NCBI RefSeq assembly: GCF_028453695.1
Contig: NC_135778.1
Location: 6,396,166 to 6,460,165 of the forward strand
Source: Augochlora pura
Taxonomy: Eukaryota > Arthropoda > Insecta > Hymenoptera > Halictidae
Direction: 5' to 3'
DNA length: 64,000 bases
The notes beneath the pieces were generated by a model. That model ran no database searches, was not told the origin of the DNA, and was given only the letters and a program-made list of their open reading frames with translations. This document shows, one piece after another, positions 12,250 to 25,184 of the stretch (within the stretch, counting starts at the first letter, position 1; the number at the start of each line of letters is the position of its first letter). The position numbers and the translations under genes were made by a program.

Positions 12250-13864
12250 ATGCTGCTCGCCAGGGCCTGTCGGGCTTGTACGTTACCGACTTTATCAGTT
12301 TTATTGAAAAATCCTGTCGCCTCGAAACCGCTTATCCCAAGGATTCAGTCTTCGAGATTGTTCGCCAGCGATGGACGTAGTGCATATACTAGATCTGCTC
12401 GCAGATCTGCGACAGTTAGAGAGCAGGCGATGGCTCCAGCAGGTGAAACAGGTAAAAGTTTAATTCAAAACGAAGAAACTAACGTTTCACGTAAGATGAT
12501 GCAATCATAACTATAAGTGTTGTATGTGGTACGTACTATATACGTTCCTGCATGGTATCTCAGCGTACAGTTATTGACACTAAATCTACCAGACAGTAAC
12601 AGTAACCAGCACTCTAATAATATAATTTATTCATGCATTTTCCATGAAAGAATCTTTAAAATTTATCAAATTACATAATAAAAAAATGTACATTTCACCA
12701 TGGTATGCTAGATTAAATAAATGAAATTTCATATAAGGAATATTCATATATATTTATATAAAAAGTTATAACTATTTTTATCTATGCTTCAATTAGATTA
12801 TGTTAATACACACTTACACTGAAAGTGTCAGTAAAGTTTCTATTAAGCAATATAAAGCAATGTATAACGACATTTGAACATTTGCAGCATTCAATATTGG
12901 AAAAGGTGCTGTGGCCGGTGGTGCTGTAATAGGATTAGCTAGTTTATGTTATTATGGATTGGGACTTTCATCATCCACAGGTGCCATAGATCGCACAGGG
13001 TATTTTTCTTTTTTAACACTATTATTATAATAAATATGTTAATTATACCATTGTCCAACCTAATACATCATTTTTTCGATAGGTTATGGCCACAATACGT
13101 GAAAGATAGAATTAAAGCCACATATGCATATTTTGGTGCATCTATAGCAGCTAGTGCAGCATCTGCTGCTTTTTGTTTACGCTCGCCGACTATAATGAAT
13201 TTAGTAATGCGTCAAGGTTGGGGAGCTTTGATTGTTACCATGGGAGCTATGATGGGTAGTGGAATGTTGGTTCATAGTATTCCTTACAAGGAAGGGTTTG
13301 GAGCAAAACAAATAGCATGGTTAGCTCACACTGGTATTGTTGGTGCAGTTCTCGCACCTCTATATTTGATGGGTGGTCCCCTGGTACTTAGAGCAGCGTG
13401 GTATACTGCTGGAGCAGTTTGTGGTTTATCAACAGTAGCTGTTTGTGCCCCAAGTGAAAAATTCCTAAATATGGGAGGACCGCTAGCACTTGGCCTGGGA
13501 GTTGTATTCGCAAGTTCCATAGGTTCAATGTTTCTGCCTCCATCAACAGCACTGGGTGCTGGTTTACATTCTATGGCTTTATATGGGGGCTTAGTTTTGT
13601 TCTCCATGTTTCTTCTGTATGACACACAGAGGATTGTTAAACAAGCAGAGCAACATCCAAAATACGCATATGATGGGAGGCCATACGATCCAATCAATAA
13701 GTATGTCTTTTTTTGTTAAACATTATGTGAATCTATATATTAATATGATATATTAATATGTATCTTTATTTTTTAGTGCCATTTCTATTTATATGGATAC
13801 ATTGAATATTTTCACGAGGATCCTCATGATATTGGCAGGTGGAGGCGGCAGCAAGCGAAAGTAA
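12250..13864 (+). CDS. GHITM: Growth hormone-inducible transmembrane protein (GHITM/TMBIM5/MICS1), 4 exons, 339 aa
   Basis: Mitochondrial inner-membrane member of the BAX inhibitor-1 (TMBIM) family; in vertebrates it is linked to cristae structure, cytochrome c retention and Ca2+/H+ exchange. Exons 12250-12451, 12888-12999, 13083-13700 and 13777-13864 total 1020 nt in phase, giving 339 residues, close to the roughly 345 of the human protein. Residues 1-40 are basic with no acidic residues (a mitochondrial presequence). The family signature follows in order: CYYGLGL, LWPQYVKDRI, GSGMLVHSIPY, RAAWYTAG, CAPSEKFLNMGGPL, GSMFLPP, YGGLVLFSMFLLYDTQ, YDPIN and a final YMDTLNIFTRILMILAGG with a lysine-rich tail. 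Several hydrophobic segments fit six to seven membrane spans. Splice sites are all GT/AG. No anomaly seen. The + strand gene is convergent with TBC1D25. Confidence 0.95.
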
Positions 13865-15071
13865 AATTGTAAAAAATACTTAATCAGAACATCAAATTGA
13901 GGAGTCTCAGTTTATCATCATGTGAAAAAATATGGTGATATTGCTAATGTAATAATACCCTAAATAAATAAATTTCTCGATAATATATTTATTTATTTTA
14001 TATATATATATTTTTTTTATTTATTTTTCTTTCACTGTAAATTATTGATTCATTTCAAATATAAGAGAAATATTAAAAGTATCACGCATAGAAGGGAAGT
14101 ATACAATAACCTTTCTGAACTAGTAAAGAATAACTAGAGAATTAATACTTCAATTATTAGCGATAAAAGTAAATGCACTTTATTGTCGTTTCTCAAGCAC
14201 ACTGTTTGAGAACAAAGTAAAACGCGGCTGCTAAGGTAATTATAAGTATAATTATTTTACAAATTTAAACTATCGACTTAATTCTAAATCGAGGTACAGT
14301 TAAAGAGCTCATTGACGCAGTGCAAGTGGTATGGTTGGTGTTATGATAAACGGATAAAGCTAACTGATGTGTCATTCGTAACGTTGTTTTAGTTTTCGAT
14401 ATATATTGTAAATTTGATATATTAAATATTAAAGAAATATATTCAGTTCAGTTGATTCCACGAACTTCGAACTATCTAGTATGATACAAATGTACCTTAA
14501 ATGACTTAATAACAAGTGTCACTAAACTATGGATGTAATTACATCGGTGTATGTACGCATTCATATGTATATGCACAAGGGGGGTATTAATCCTTTGAAA
14601 TTAAACTTAACTTTTCCTAAAAAAGATAAACATTTATTAAAAGAAACGGATGAACAGGCAGTAAATATGCAATGAACTGAGGCATATGAATAAATATAAA
14701 AAGTGTTCGTAATATTCAAATATACCAATTATAAGCGATAACAATTTTTTACACAAATATATAAATAAGTAACTGCGCCTGAAAAGATTAAGAGAATGCG
14801 TGATAAACTCATGATTTTAAATGATCGGAAGAAGATTTTGGAAAGTGTGTTCCATTCTCTTATTGCCTAGTCTATTACTGATACGTATTTAATCTGATAT
14901 ATTTTCGTTGACAGAAAAGTACGTTCAGTGATTCTCCGAAGTTAAAAAAAAAATCTGATTCATCATCAATGATTTGTTTTTACCAATAGGATTCATTTTG
15001 AAGTTGACAGTGTCGCAGTTCACATTACCCAGTATCAGTAAGTACATTCAGGCATTAAGAATTTATAGAGT
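13865..15071. other. Convergent intergenic region (3' UTRs of GHITM and TBC1D25)
   Basis: AT-rich with short ATTT and AT repeats near 13980-14030. An AATAAA on the minus strand (plus TTTATT at 14633-14638) is a possible TBC1D25 poly(A) signal, about 430 nt after its stop. No other gene seen. Confidence 0.4.
13963..13968 (+). terminator. Poly(A) signal of GHITM
   Basis: AATAAA about 100 nt after the GHITM stop codon, followed by a T-rich stretch. A second overlapping AATAAA follows 4 nt later. Confidence 0.6.
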
Positions 15072-18000
15072 CTATACGTTTGAATCAGATTTTAGCGTTG
15101 ATGACGAAAAGGAATGCCTTCTAAGATAACCAGCGAATAGTTGTCTCGCTTGATTGAGCACTTGAAGTACGTTGTGACGTCGGACCATTTTATCGAAATG
15201 CATTGCCATTTCGTTATAGTCCATTTGATTACGCATGACAAAGTCTCTGTGTTGAAGCAAGAGTGTAATGCACAAAAACATAAGGAAGGGATTGCCACCG
15301 CCAAATTCGTTAGGTGGAGGTAAAGAACTTTCGCCTAGTTGATCTTCATTTGTACCAGCTGGTATAAGATTCGTGAGTTCTGTAGCTTCTTCACAGTGTT
15401 CTTGTACAGGTGGCTTAGTTGGACTTTCTGGTATAGCTGCACTTTGATGCAAATTTTCTGTTTCTTCGCTATCTGATGCCGATTCAGACCTGCATTACAC
15501 GTATACATGTACGATAAGCAATTTTACTTCAAACGATATCAGTTTCAGTGTTTGCAATAAGTAATTTATACCTAGTAGTACGTTTTAACAGTCTAATAGG
15601 AGTAACAGATTTAACACCATTTTGGTCCTCCAGTATTTCTCCGTCGTATTCAAGTTCTGCTTGTTCATCCGGAGTAGCTGGATGAGGTTTAGGCTGTAAC
15701 GTGTGAAGTGGATTTTCCCAAACAAATACATCTGCGGCTGGGCTACATCTTGCTAATTCGGTATCAGTTTCATTTTCAGCAAGTTCACTTTCCCGTTTTG
15801 AAAGAACGCAATCGCACTGTTGATCACTGGGCGGCGATGGTCCAAAGACTTGTCGATCCAGTGATTCTAATTCCAGTCTTAATTCTCTAGTCATTGAAGT
15901 AGTCATCGGAAAAAAATCTGTAGGATCATCCGGTGAACTAGGCTCATCTTTTAATACTCTTATAACTCCGCTTTCACTCGAAACGCGTCTAGAAAACAAA
16001 TAATTTCTAAAGTTATAAAATTAAATAATATGGAATATGAAATGTCATAGGATGATATTTTATAAACAACTTTAGTTCTAATAAATTTCTCAAAAATAAT
16101 TTTCAATAAAAAAAATGTTCTTTTATTCATTATTTTGTATTTTAAATGAATAAATTAAATTGTAATGCAGTCAGAGGAAAATTAAATATTTTACGTTCTC
16201 TAAAAATAAAGGATATGTTGTCTTTCAGCCGGAAAGTGTAAGAGGATTAATCGCAATATTTAATAAATAGACTAACCTTAATTCTGGCTCAGTATCGCTT
16301 GGCGTTACTTTACTACGATTAAGGCTTGTAAAATTCAAAAATTCATTCAGATTTTTTACCACGCGTGCGCACTTTTTCTCGGTTTCAGTTTGCTCATTAA
16401 TTTTGTTTTGATCTTTATTTGGTGAAGATAATCTCTCCTTCAGTTCGAGTAAGTTTACTCGTTTAGATTTACCAGGTAGCGATCCTGTACTTAGGCACTT
16501 TTCTGTAGATTCAGTATTTCTTCGATTTTTTGCAGTTGTTAAATCATTTTCTGGTTCAGAGAAGGTTTCATAGGGAGAACTCGATCTACAAATAAAGATT
16601 ATCATTTCATGTTATTACCTGTAGTCATTATTTTATCATCTGATATTAATAAATACGGTAGGTGCTAAATAATTATTAGATTGTCTCAAAAGTTCTTTTC
16701 GAAATCGACCAATTTAACGTTAATAGGTAACAGGAGCGTATACACACAGCGTGATTAAGTGTTTGTTAATTAATCATTATATTTAAGCACTCACTTGTTT
16801 AACCGTATGATTTGTTTACGTAAAGCGCTATTCTGAATTCATATTATGCATATTGCTCAGAAACGAAACGAACTTTTATTTGAGACATTTTAATAAATGA
16901 ATATTGTATATACTTGAATATTCTGTAATAAAAAATATGCAAATTAAATATTAAACATTTCTGGAAAAAGCATATATTTTATATACCTCTTTGCATCTCC
17001 GTTGGTTTCTGTAGAAAGTTGTACAGATTCTTCAGTATTCAAAACTTTTCTTTTACCTGTCGCAGCTATGCTTGCGGAAGAACTTTGCCGTCTAATAGCG
17101 CAAACTTTTGTGTACGCATTCTCACGAATATGTTTTACATTTGGACTTGGTGGTGGGGAAGGTGGAGGAAAAGGTACTTCAGCGAGACTAAGTTCTCCGC
17201 TCGGTGGCGAAGCTGGTAGCGCAGCCCAGAGAACTTCCAGCATCCTTAACGCATCGTCCAAAGCAAATTCACGTTTCATTTCTAATAATAGCCATCGATA
17301 ACAAAACAACAAATCGTCCGCTTGGTGAGATTTCAGATAAACGTAGAAGTCCGGATCGTAGTGCTGCAATCCTAAAACAATATATGTTTTTTTTTCCGCT
17401 GTATGAAAATTAAGATTTTATATGACACGCTATTATCAAATCTTATCAGTACCATTTCAGTAGAAAACCTTTATAAAGAAAGCACACTTTGTGCCATATA
17501 AAATATTAACTTTTCATTTCATGTACCTTCGGCTAGATGAGCAAATTTGGTGGTCATCGCAATTCCATCGAGCATAAAATTATCCTTTAATCTCCTCATT
17601 AGAGCACATAAGCATATATACGCTTGTGCCTCGTCCCTCATCGTAACAAGAAGCGGTGAAGCTAGATCACTCATGCCTTGACAATAACTGACGCTTGGGT
17701 GGTTCAAGGCATACGTAGTTAGAATATTAAATAGACTGGCCGTATTCTGATTATCGTCGGATCCACCGTAAAATTTGTGATGCCTATCAGTTCTCAACAC
17801 GTCTTTGCGCACCATGCTCGTAACATAGCCCAGGTCTCCGACATTCTGTCCCTTTTGAACAAGAGTTTTCCACCTTTCCCGAAGATTTAGATACTCCTGT
17901 GATTTTTTCTTCATGTAGTCCATTCTGATCCGCCCCGACATACCTTCAGGATACACATTTAGTATGTGCTTCCAAACAACTTTGCGTAAACTGGGCTCAA

Positions 18001-21000
18001 TTCCTCCAAAGTATATCACGGCCCTTAACTCCTTCGGAAGTATCACCTGGCCGATAGGATCCAAAAATCGCCTGAATTCTGCGTCCGTCAACGGTTGCCG
18101 CGGTGGTTGTACACTTTGTTGATGAGAATCCTCACCAAAGTTACCTAGAGCACGTTGAACCAGGTTTAATGTTCTCTCCATCTGCAAAATAATCACATTC
18201 AAACTGTAATGCTCGCCTCAATTTTTCGTGGTCTAGCTACTTCTTGTTTTCTTTTTATATTCTCAAATTATAGATATTGATATGAATCGTTTTAAATGAA
18301 TCATATTTCAACAATAGAGTTTATAATTTTTGGATAATTTAGAAGCCTTTTTTTAGACTAACGAAACGTGTTCTTGTTATCACTAGCTTCAAACGCGCGC
18401 AAACTTTGCACTTAAAAACAAGATAAGCTGTCACCTACCATAATCTAGAATTGTAAGTAAAATAAGAATGTAACACTACTTGCCTTATTCATTATGAGGC
18501 CAGGTAACTTGGGTGTCCTGTATGGAAACCCAGTTTCCTGTCGCGTTGATACTTCCTGGGCATTCTGTTCCCAGTAGCATTCGCAGTCGCCCGTTTCTCC
18601 GAATGGTTTCAAGTTGACTTGAAGGTATAAATACGGTTCCGAAGCGCTGAAACGATCAACTTTCGATCAATACTACCAAATCTTATCGTACAACAACGAG
18701 ACCAGAATAAGAATTATCTGAAGATTACCTAATAAATGCTGCATCCAAGTCCCAATCAGAAAGAAGGAACAAGTACGTTTCCGATCCATAGTCGTCTATT
18801 GCTCGATACGAAACTGTGAACTCACTGTAAAGAGCAACAAGTTTTACTTCAAGAAAAAGTCAAGAAACTTTTTTTTCAATTGTACTATTTATCTTTGCAC
18901 AAGCTTTTTTCACAAGAAAATCATCGCAAATCTATTAGAAAAAATAGGTATCGCAATAATCCAATAAAAGGCAATAGTTCTACAACAGAATACTAATTTG
19001 CTTGTGTTAATAGATTTTATTCGAATGCAGTGCACTGACAAAAAGTGAATAAATATTTTTCATTAGAAGATAGATTCAATTTAAAAATGGCTGAAAGATC
19101 ATGGAGACTAATTTAAAAATTTGTAATTTGTAATTTCGTTGATGATTTTTAATGAATCGTTCATGCACTATGGAAAACCAAGCGAAAATTTGTATTCTTT
19201 AAAACGGAAAGCAGCTTTATTTATGAAGGTTAATTGCAGCTTTCCCAACAATTACAATATTATTGATAATATTATTTTACCCTTTGATGTCGAACGCTTT
19301 GATGAGTATGCTCTGAAGTACTTCAATGGATGTTATCTGCGGATCCACGCTGAATTTTCGGTACTCGGGCTGATGTCTGGTTTCGCATTTCTATAAATAA
19401 ACGATCCGTTCAGCATTTGATTGATATCGTACACAAAATTATGCATATTTCAATTAAGTGGCTATATGTATATACCTAGATGAATAAAAAAGATCCATAT
19501 ATAATTAATGTCATTAATAAAAAATATTGAATGTTAAAATCTCACGTTTGAAATGTATTTTAATACTATACTATATATAATACATAATGCATATACATAT
19601 ATGATTATATATATGTATATTTATATTATATATGTATATATAAAATTTTAATAACAGGAATACAATAAATGAAAATCGTTAAAAAACCGTACGTGCCGAA
19701 TATTTATTCTATCGCGTGTGAGTCGACAATAAGACACCTGTGCAAATAAACTGGATGATACAGAAATTGCGTTTTCCTGCATTTATATTTTTCAAGCAAA
19801 ACAAGACTATACTTGATGCACTCTGTGAACGCACAGTTCTAAATTGCCACGGGATGAATTTTATGACACAATAAGATTTAAATTGTTCGAGCTACAACAA
19901 AATAGATTTTGGGCTTGTTTTACAGTTTTATAGTTTATTAAAATAAGTAAAATAGATGAAATAAATATTGTTTAATGCTATTGTTATGAAAATTGGAAAA
20001 TGTTAGTAGATTTAATTACCCTACAATGGCATAAATGGTCGAATGACTGGTCGACAAAGCTTTAAGAATTGGTAGTTCTACTGTGAATAAAACACTGACG
20101 ACAAGCATTTATGAATGTGTCCTATCAAAAGAGTTACTTGCGGTTTCTTTGCTTGATCAGGAGTAGGAAATTTAATTAAAATTAGTGGTGTATATTAACG
20201 TGTTATAAATACGCCGACTTTCTTCGTAAAAACGGAAAACCTCATACATCTAATAAAATTATACTACTTGATCGATTTCTACAATCAGAAAATATCAATC
20301 CCATTGGAAGACCCTTTCTTTTCTTATTCCGCGATTAGCCCACTGAGCGCCGACAATCGACTACTAAAACCCCTACACAGTTAAAACAATTTAATTAATT
20401 GAAGAGAAATTAGTTAGTTAATATTTATCATAGGGGGTGGCATTAGAACTATTTCGCATCTAAAACATTCTAGTCAAATTCGATTCTAAAACATTCTAGT
20501 CAAATTCGATTTGTTCAAATATATTACAATAAAAATTAATTTTCAAGATTGGTCAGTTAATTAATAAATTTTTAAATTTCCATGAATAATGTTATGAATG
20601 ATGTTAGCCAGAAGATAATATAATCTAATATTTAAATATTTAATAAAATTGAAAATTATTGTTTACAAATATAATGAACGAAATAATGAATAAATATTTC
20701 TTCCTTAGTGCACTGAACATGTACCCAATTTTTACCTTTCACTTGATTTCCGATGAATGATGCTTTGCAAATTATGATATGTATTTCGTGACTTCCTTAT
20801 CTGAGTATGTGTTTCTCCCGATTAGATTCTATTCCTTATTTATGGCATAAATATTTTATCGAACTGTCGGATGGCTAATACTAAATGCAAGAGGTCGACT
20901 ACTTTCGTGAACCACTGAACGTTTCACAAATTGGCTACTTTGATACTTCAAGGTCTACTTCATCGATCGTTTTCAATCTTGATATGTAACTTTGGTAAAT

Positions 21001-23767
21001 CTACCGTTATGACTACACTGCGGACTTTGTGAACTCATATCGAAAATCTATAGGTGAAGTGTAAAATGGAATACAAGTAAAAAGAACATAATATTATAAT
21101 TTTCAGAAATCAATTTTTGTCTAACTTGCTGTTTTGTTTCTCATAAATTGTAACTGATATAGAAGAATTTTATGTTGTTTAAAAATCAATATTAAATAAA
21201 TATTAATTACAATTAAAAGAGGGCAATTATTTCTTGAAAAAAAATAATACAAGTATATTAGCATAAATGAAATAGATTTTAACTTAATTAAATGATAATA
21301 CACAAAATTAAAAGTTAATCTTTAATCTTTCTTTGTAAAATATGTTAACTTGTAATTTAAGCTGTTCTTAAAGTATTGAAGCCATTTTCAAAACTATAAT
21401 TAGCAAATCAAAATATACGGCTCTTTTAAATTACTACAATAAAATTCCATTTTCCTGTTATGGGTATTCAATGAATAAATAAATACAATTTAATATAAAT
21501 AAATTTCAATTCTCTAAATTTCTATAACGCACGCTTTATAATGGTGCCAAAATATTAATCTATGAAAATACATACATAAAACGAACAAATTTTTTTTAAA
21601 TGTTCAAATGATCCCTTCAAAATGTTTTTTCGAGCTACCGTTTGGACGCGTTTCGAGTTTGTTCAACCAGCCGAAAGTGGAAAGCGTGCACTATTACGTA
21701 AAATCGTCTTGTAACAAGGCTATTGTCGACTTATATAAAAGAGATTCAACATTATTGCACCGATCAGTAAGCTTTCGTAACGGCATTGTCATTTAAAAAG
21801 GCTCGCAAATTAACCCCTCGACTCTTGAGATCATAATTGTTCCGTCTTATCGATTACTGCATTTCTGTTTTCAAGAACCGCACACTGAAGGGTATTCCCC
21901 GAAGAAATAACAGACCTCTGTTTCACAATTGATTGTTGAAGCTTAACAACGTCTTAACTCTATTATCGTATCATTTCCATTTAATATTTAATAGAACTTA
22001 ATGATTATATAAAACGAAAAAGATTGTAAAATCCAGCAACATCGGCAAACTCCGCATTTGTATTAAAAATATTACAGAACTTTTTAAATGAGAGGGAAAT
22101 AAATTTACGATTTTATGAAGCTGGCAAAGCTGCATTCCCCCTTAAAACTTTAATTGGGTGACATTTATGATAAAATCAGCGCGCCTAAGATAAAGTTAGA
22201 TCAGAGTACGCATGTGGCTTGTATCTTTATAAACTAACTTTCCAGAGTTCTGCTAAGTCTTGGGATACGATAATTACGATTGCGAGCGTTTCGTTGCAAA
22301 ATAAAAGCGAACGAAACTCGATCTTTTAATGATGTTAATAGGCGCTCTCTATTTACACTCGCGCAAATGAGATTTACCATGCGAAGTCGACGTGGATTTA
22401 TACGTTTTACCAAATGTCGAACATGGATGCCAGTAGATCTGCGAGTAAGCATGTGTAGGCTACACTAATTTCAAATCGTACCGTTTTACCGCAGCGAACT
22501 GCGGGTCTATTTACACAGCACTCGTTGAGGAGTCGGCGTTTTAATTATTTTTACGGAACGCTGGTTATTCTAATTGCAGAACGAAAAAGCGAAATGCTAG
22601 TCCTGGAGAAAAAACATTTAAAACTCTAGTCTTTTCATTTGCGTTGCTTTATTATTATATTTGTTAATGATAGCGGTGCTCTTTTACAGACTAAGATTTA
22701 TTGTAGAAAGGCAAAGTTAAAAATAACCATTTTTCAATAATACAAAATGTAAATTGTATTTCATAAATTTATACATAACATACATATATAAAAATTGGGG
22801 ATGTAATTATATTTTTGTATAATTATATAACAGGAGTAAACAACACAGTTATATTTTTATTCTTTTAAATTATGTATGTAAATATTGATTTTTGTAATGA
22901 AATTTAAAAAAGCAACAAGTTTAAACAATAGAGAATCAATTTAAAAAATTTGTAATATATTTGTTTCAGTTTTTTGTAATTTTTCAGTTACATAGTTTTA
23001 ACATTGCATATTTTTATCTTACTTTCTCGGGATATTAATTTATTGCTTCGAATTTAAAAAGACAAGTTACTAGAATGCCTGTATTATTCATTATTTTAAA
23101 TAGAAAATACTGAATAATAATTTCATTGTTGAGTTTGTGGTGAAATTATTTACATCACAGAAATCAAACTAGTAATAATAATATCATTTACAAATGCCAT
23201 AAATTGCATTTTAAAATTGATACTAAACTTTAGATAACAATTATCTTTCCCTAAACACTACCAAACTTGATAATACTCTTTTATCACGTTTTAAAATAAT
23301 CATTTGTTTTATCAACGTTACAAAGACTTAACTTTTGAAGTATATTAGCGAGAGTATATATGTATAGGGATTCGTTGTGATAGTAGCAACAGTTTTGCAA
23401 ATATTTCAAAAATAAATTGTGTAAAGCAAAAATCTATTCAGTATGATGATCTTGACAACATATTTCAATATCACTGTTTCATGATTACACTTTTCACTTA
23501 TCCTTATTATTCGTTTATCCTTTCGAAAGTGATCATTTTTGGAATACGGTTGTAATAACATTGTAAAACATGTTGCATTTACTACACACATAATAAGTTA
23601 TTCCTTAACAAGTTATTTACGATGTAGGGAGGCAGTACGATTTGAAAATGAGCTTTTCGATTGACAGGTTAAAAGAGAAAAAGATCATGATATAAAGTCA
23701 AACAATCACTAAAACTAAACTGTACCTTCACTTTGACGCGGACGGCCTCCCTAGGGCAGCCGAACAT
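15072..23767 (-). CDS. TBC1D25: TBC1 domain family member 25-like Rab GTPase-activating protein, 9 exons, 864 aa
   Basis: Rab GAP; the vertebrate protein (OATL1) acts on Rab33B at autophagosomes. Exons: 23767-23726, 19390-19281, 18824-18729, 18646-18484, 18181-17527, 17371-16987, 16585-16277, 15988-15572, 15489-15072; 2595 nt, all phases agree. Residues 1-137 match the family's N-terminal region (EAVRVKVK, VDPQITSIEVLQ, LLSDWDLDAAF). The TBC domain starts near 190 (EPSLRKVVWKHILNVYPEG) and carries both catalytic fingers: V261-x-x-D264-x-x-R267 and Y303-C-Q305. The late block NEFGGGNPFLMFLC to FDKMVRRH is also a TBC1D25 hallmark. A low-complexity Ser/Asp/Glu-rich insert (about 490-740) separates them. 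The first exon encodes 14 residues and lies 4.3 kb upstream of exon 2. The intron after 18484 begins GC instead of GT (AAG|GCAAGT). I do not see the tryptophan-containing LIR of the human protein in the equivalent linker. Confidence 0.93.
19564..19650. repeat. (TA/TATG)-rich low-complexity tract
   Basis: Alternating TA and TATG/CATA steps for about 85 bp in the first TBC1D25 intron. Several short hairpins are possible. Confidence 0.7.
20461..20512. repeat. 26-bp tandem duplication
   Basis: The unit TAAAACATTCTAGTCAAATT plus CGATTC is repeated twice with one change, within the first TBC1D25 intron. Confidence 0.7.
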
Positions 23768-25184
23768 GTTTGATGTTGATATGTAGACTTTCTCATGTAT
23801 TGAAATAGGCTGCTGTATAATTCAGGATAACTCCGGATCTTTAAAAACTATCCGCGCCTCCTCGAGGATGTTAACACCGTATTGGACAGAACCCGACATT
23901 CTTGTGCTGGACACCGAACAGTTTTTCTAGGTTAATTCTTTTCATGCGGCGTAGGAGGATCCAGCTATCAAGGTTTCGTCTCTCTCTACAAGAAGCATCC
24001 TTTCCCCTATCCGTCAGGATACCATGTATTATACAGCGGTTCTCGAAGGATCAGCGTTCTTGATCTAACACCAGTTGACACTCGTAGGTAATCCACGCAC
24101 AGTTACAAAAATTAACTGTTTTCGAACATCAATTTGGTAACTATGCAGTTTTAAGATGTTACAAAAGGTTTATTTCGCGCCTTTCCCGAACCTTCATGCA
24201 CAGATCGACGGTGTCACCATGACACCGTTGGCAACCCGAAAACCACGTTCGATCCTCGAATCTGTATGTCCTTTTCTTTCGCAAAAAACATTGGTTCGAG
24301 AGAGACAGATCGGACAGTTTCGAAACGTGATAACGGAACAAAGACAGACAAACTCACTGGGGAAAATTGCCGTCACGTTTTCGCACGGGTGATTCCGTGG
24401 GGCAAATAGAGATAGAGAAAGATCGAAAATGAGAGAACCAAGTGACTTGAAGCAGCCGCAAAAGTTACGTTTACGCTTTACGCACTGTGATGTCGCCCGA
24501 GTCTAGATCGTCGCCATCTTATTAATCCAATCGTCATGATAGCGCGCGTTATTTGAATATAACTTTAACATAGTAAAAATGTACAGAGATTTATTTATAA
24601 AACGAAAGAAGCATGCAACAAATTATGTGTGTGCTCTTAGAATGTGCATAGATTTAATATATTATGATGGCAATATATTGAGATAGTTATAAAAAAATTA
24701 TTTCTATATTAATATATTTTTCAAAACATCATTTTCATCGTTTGAATTCGTGTATAGTATAAACGTGTGCCAATCATAAAAAGCAGTTGAATACAAGAAA
24801 ATAGTACAGATTATAGTAATCTCTCAATTCAATTAACACATCTGGAAGCAACGAGATGCTTAAATTGAGAGAATTCGGCGAATTGCTGTACTCTGATTCG
24901 CTAACGATTCATAATTGGATTGTGTTACCCTCGCAATTAAGGTGTAAATAGAATGAAAAAATATTGCACGTAAATAATGTAAACTTTACTATAGTCAGTA
25001 CTATAAGTACTGACATTTCTGTCAGCACAAACTAGAACTGAAAAAGTTATACTTGTGCTCTCTGTTCCAATCGTTTAAAAATATATAATGATGATAACAA
25101 ACATAACCTAACTTAATTGTTTGAAAACAATTGTTAACTTGAGCTGACATTTCGTACATCCAGGTTTAATAATTAGTGTCAGAA
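23768..25184. promoter_or_regulatory. Divergent promoter region between TBC1D25 (-) and TSEN15 (+)
   Basis: The two start codons face away from each other, 1.4 kb apart. The half near TBC1D25 (23768-24540) is richer in GC and CpG. It contains a perfect dyad, ACGGTGTCA-CCA-TGACACCGT, at 24208-24228. Nearer TSEN15 lies a second perfect dyad, GTCAGTACT-ATA-AGTACTGAC, at 24994-25014. No TATA box is obvious on either side. An apparent 78-codon ORF at 24156 has no recognisable similarity. Confidence 0.5.

Noticed and set aside
24156..24392. ORFs on both strands between TBC1D25 and TSEN15
   Set aside because: They lie in the promoter region around a palindrome, are short and have no splice partners.
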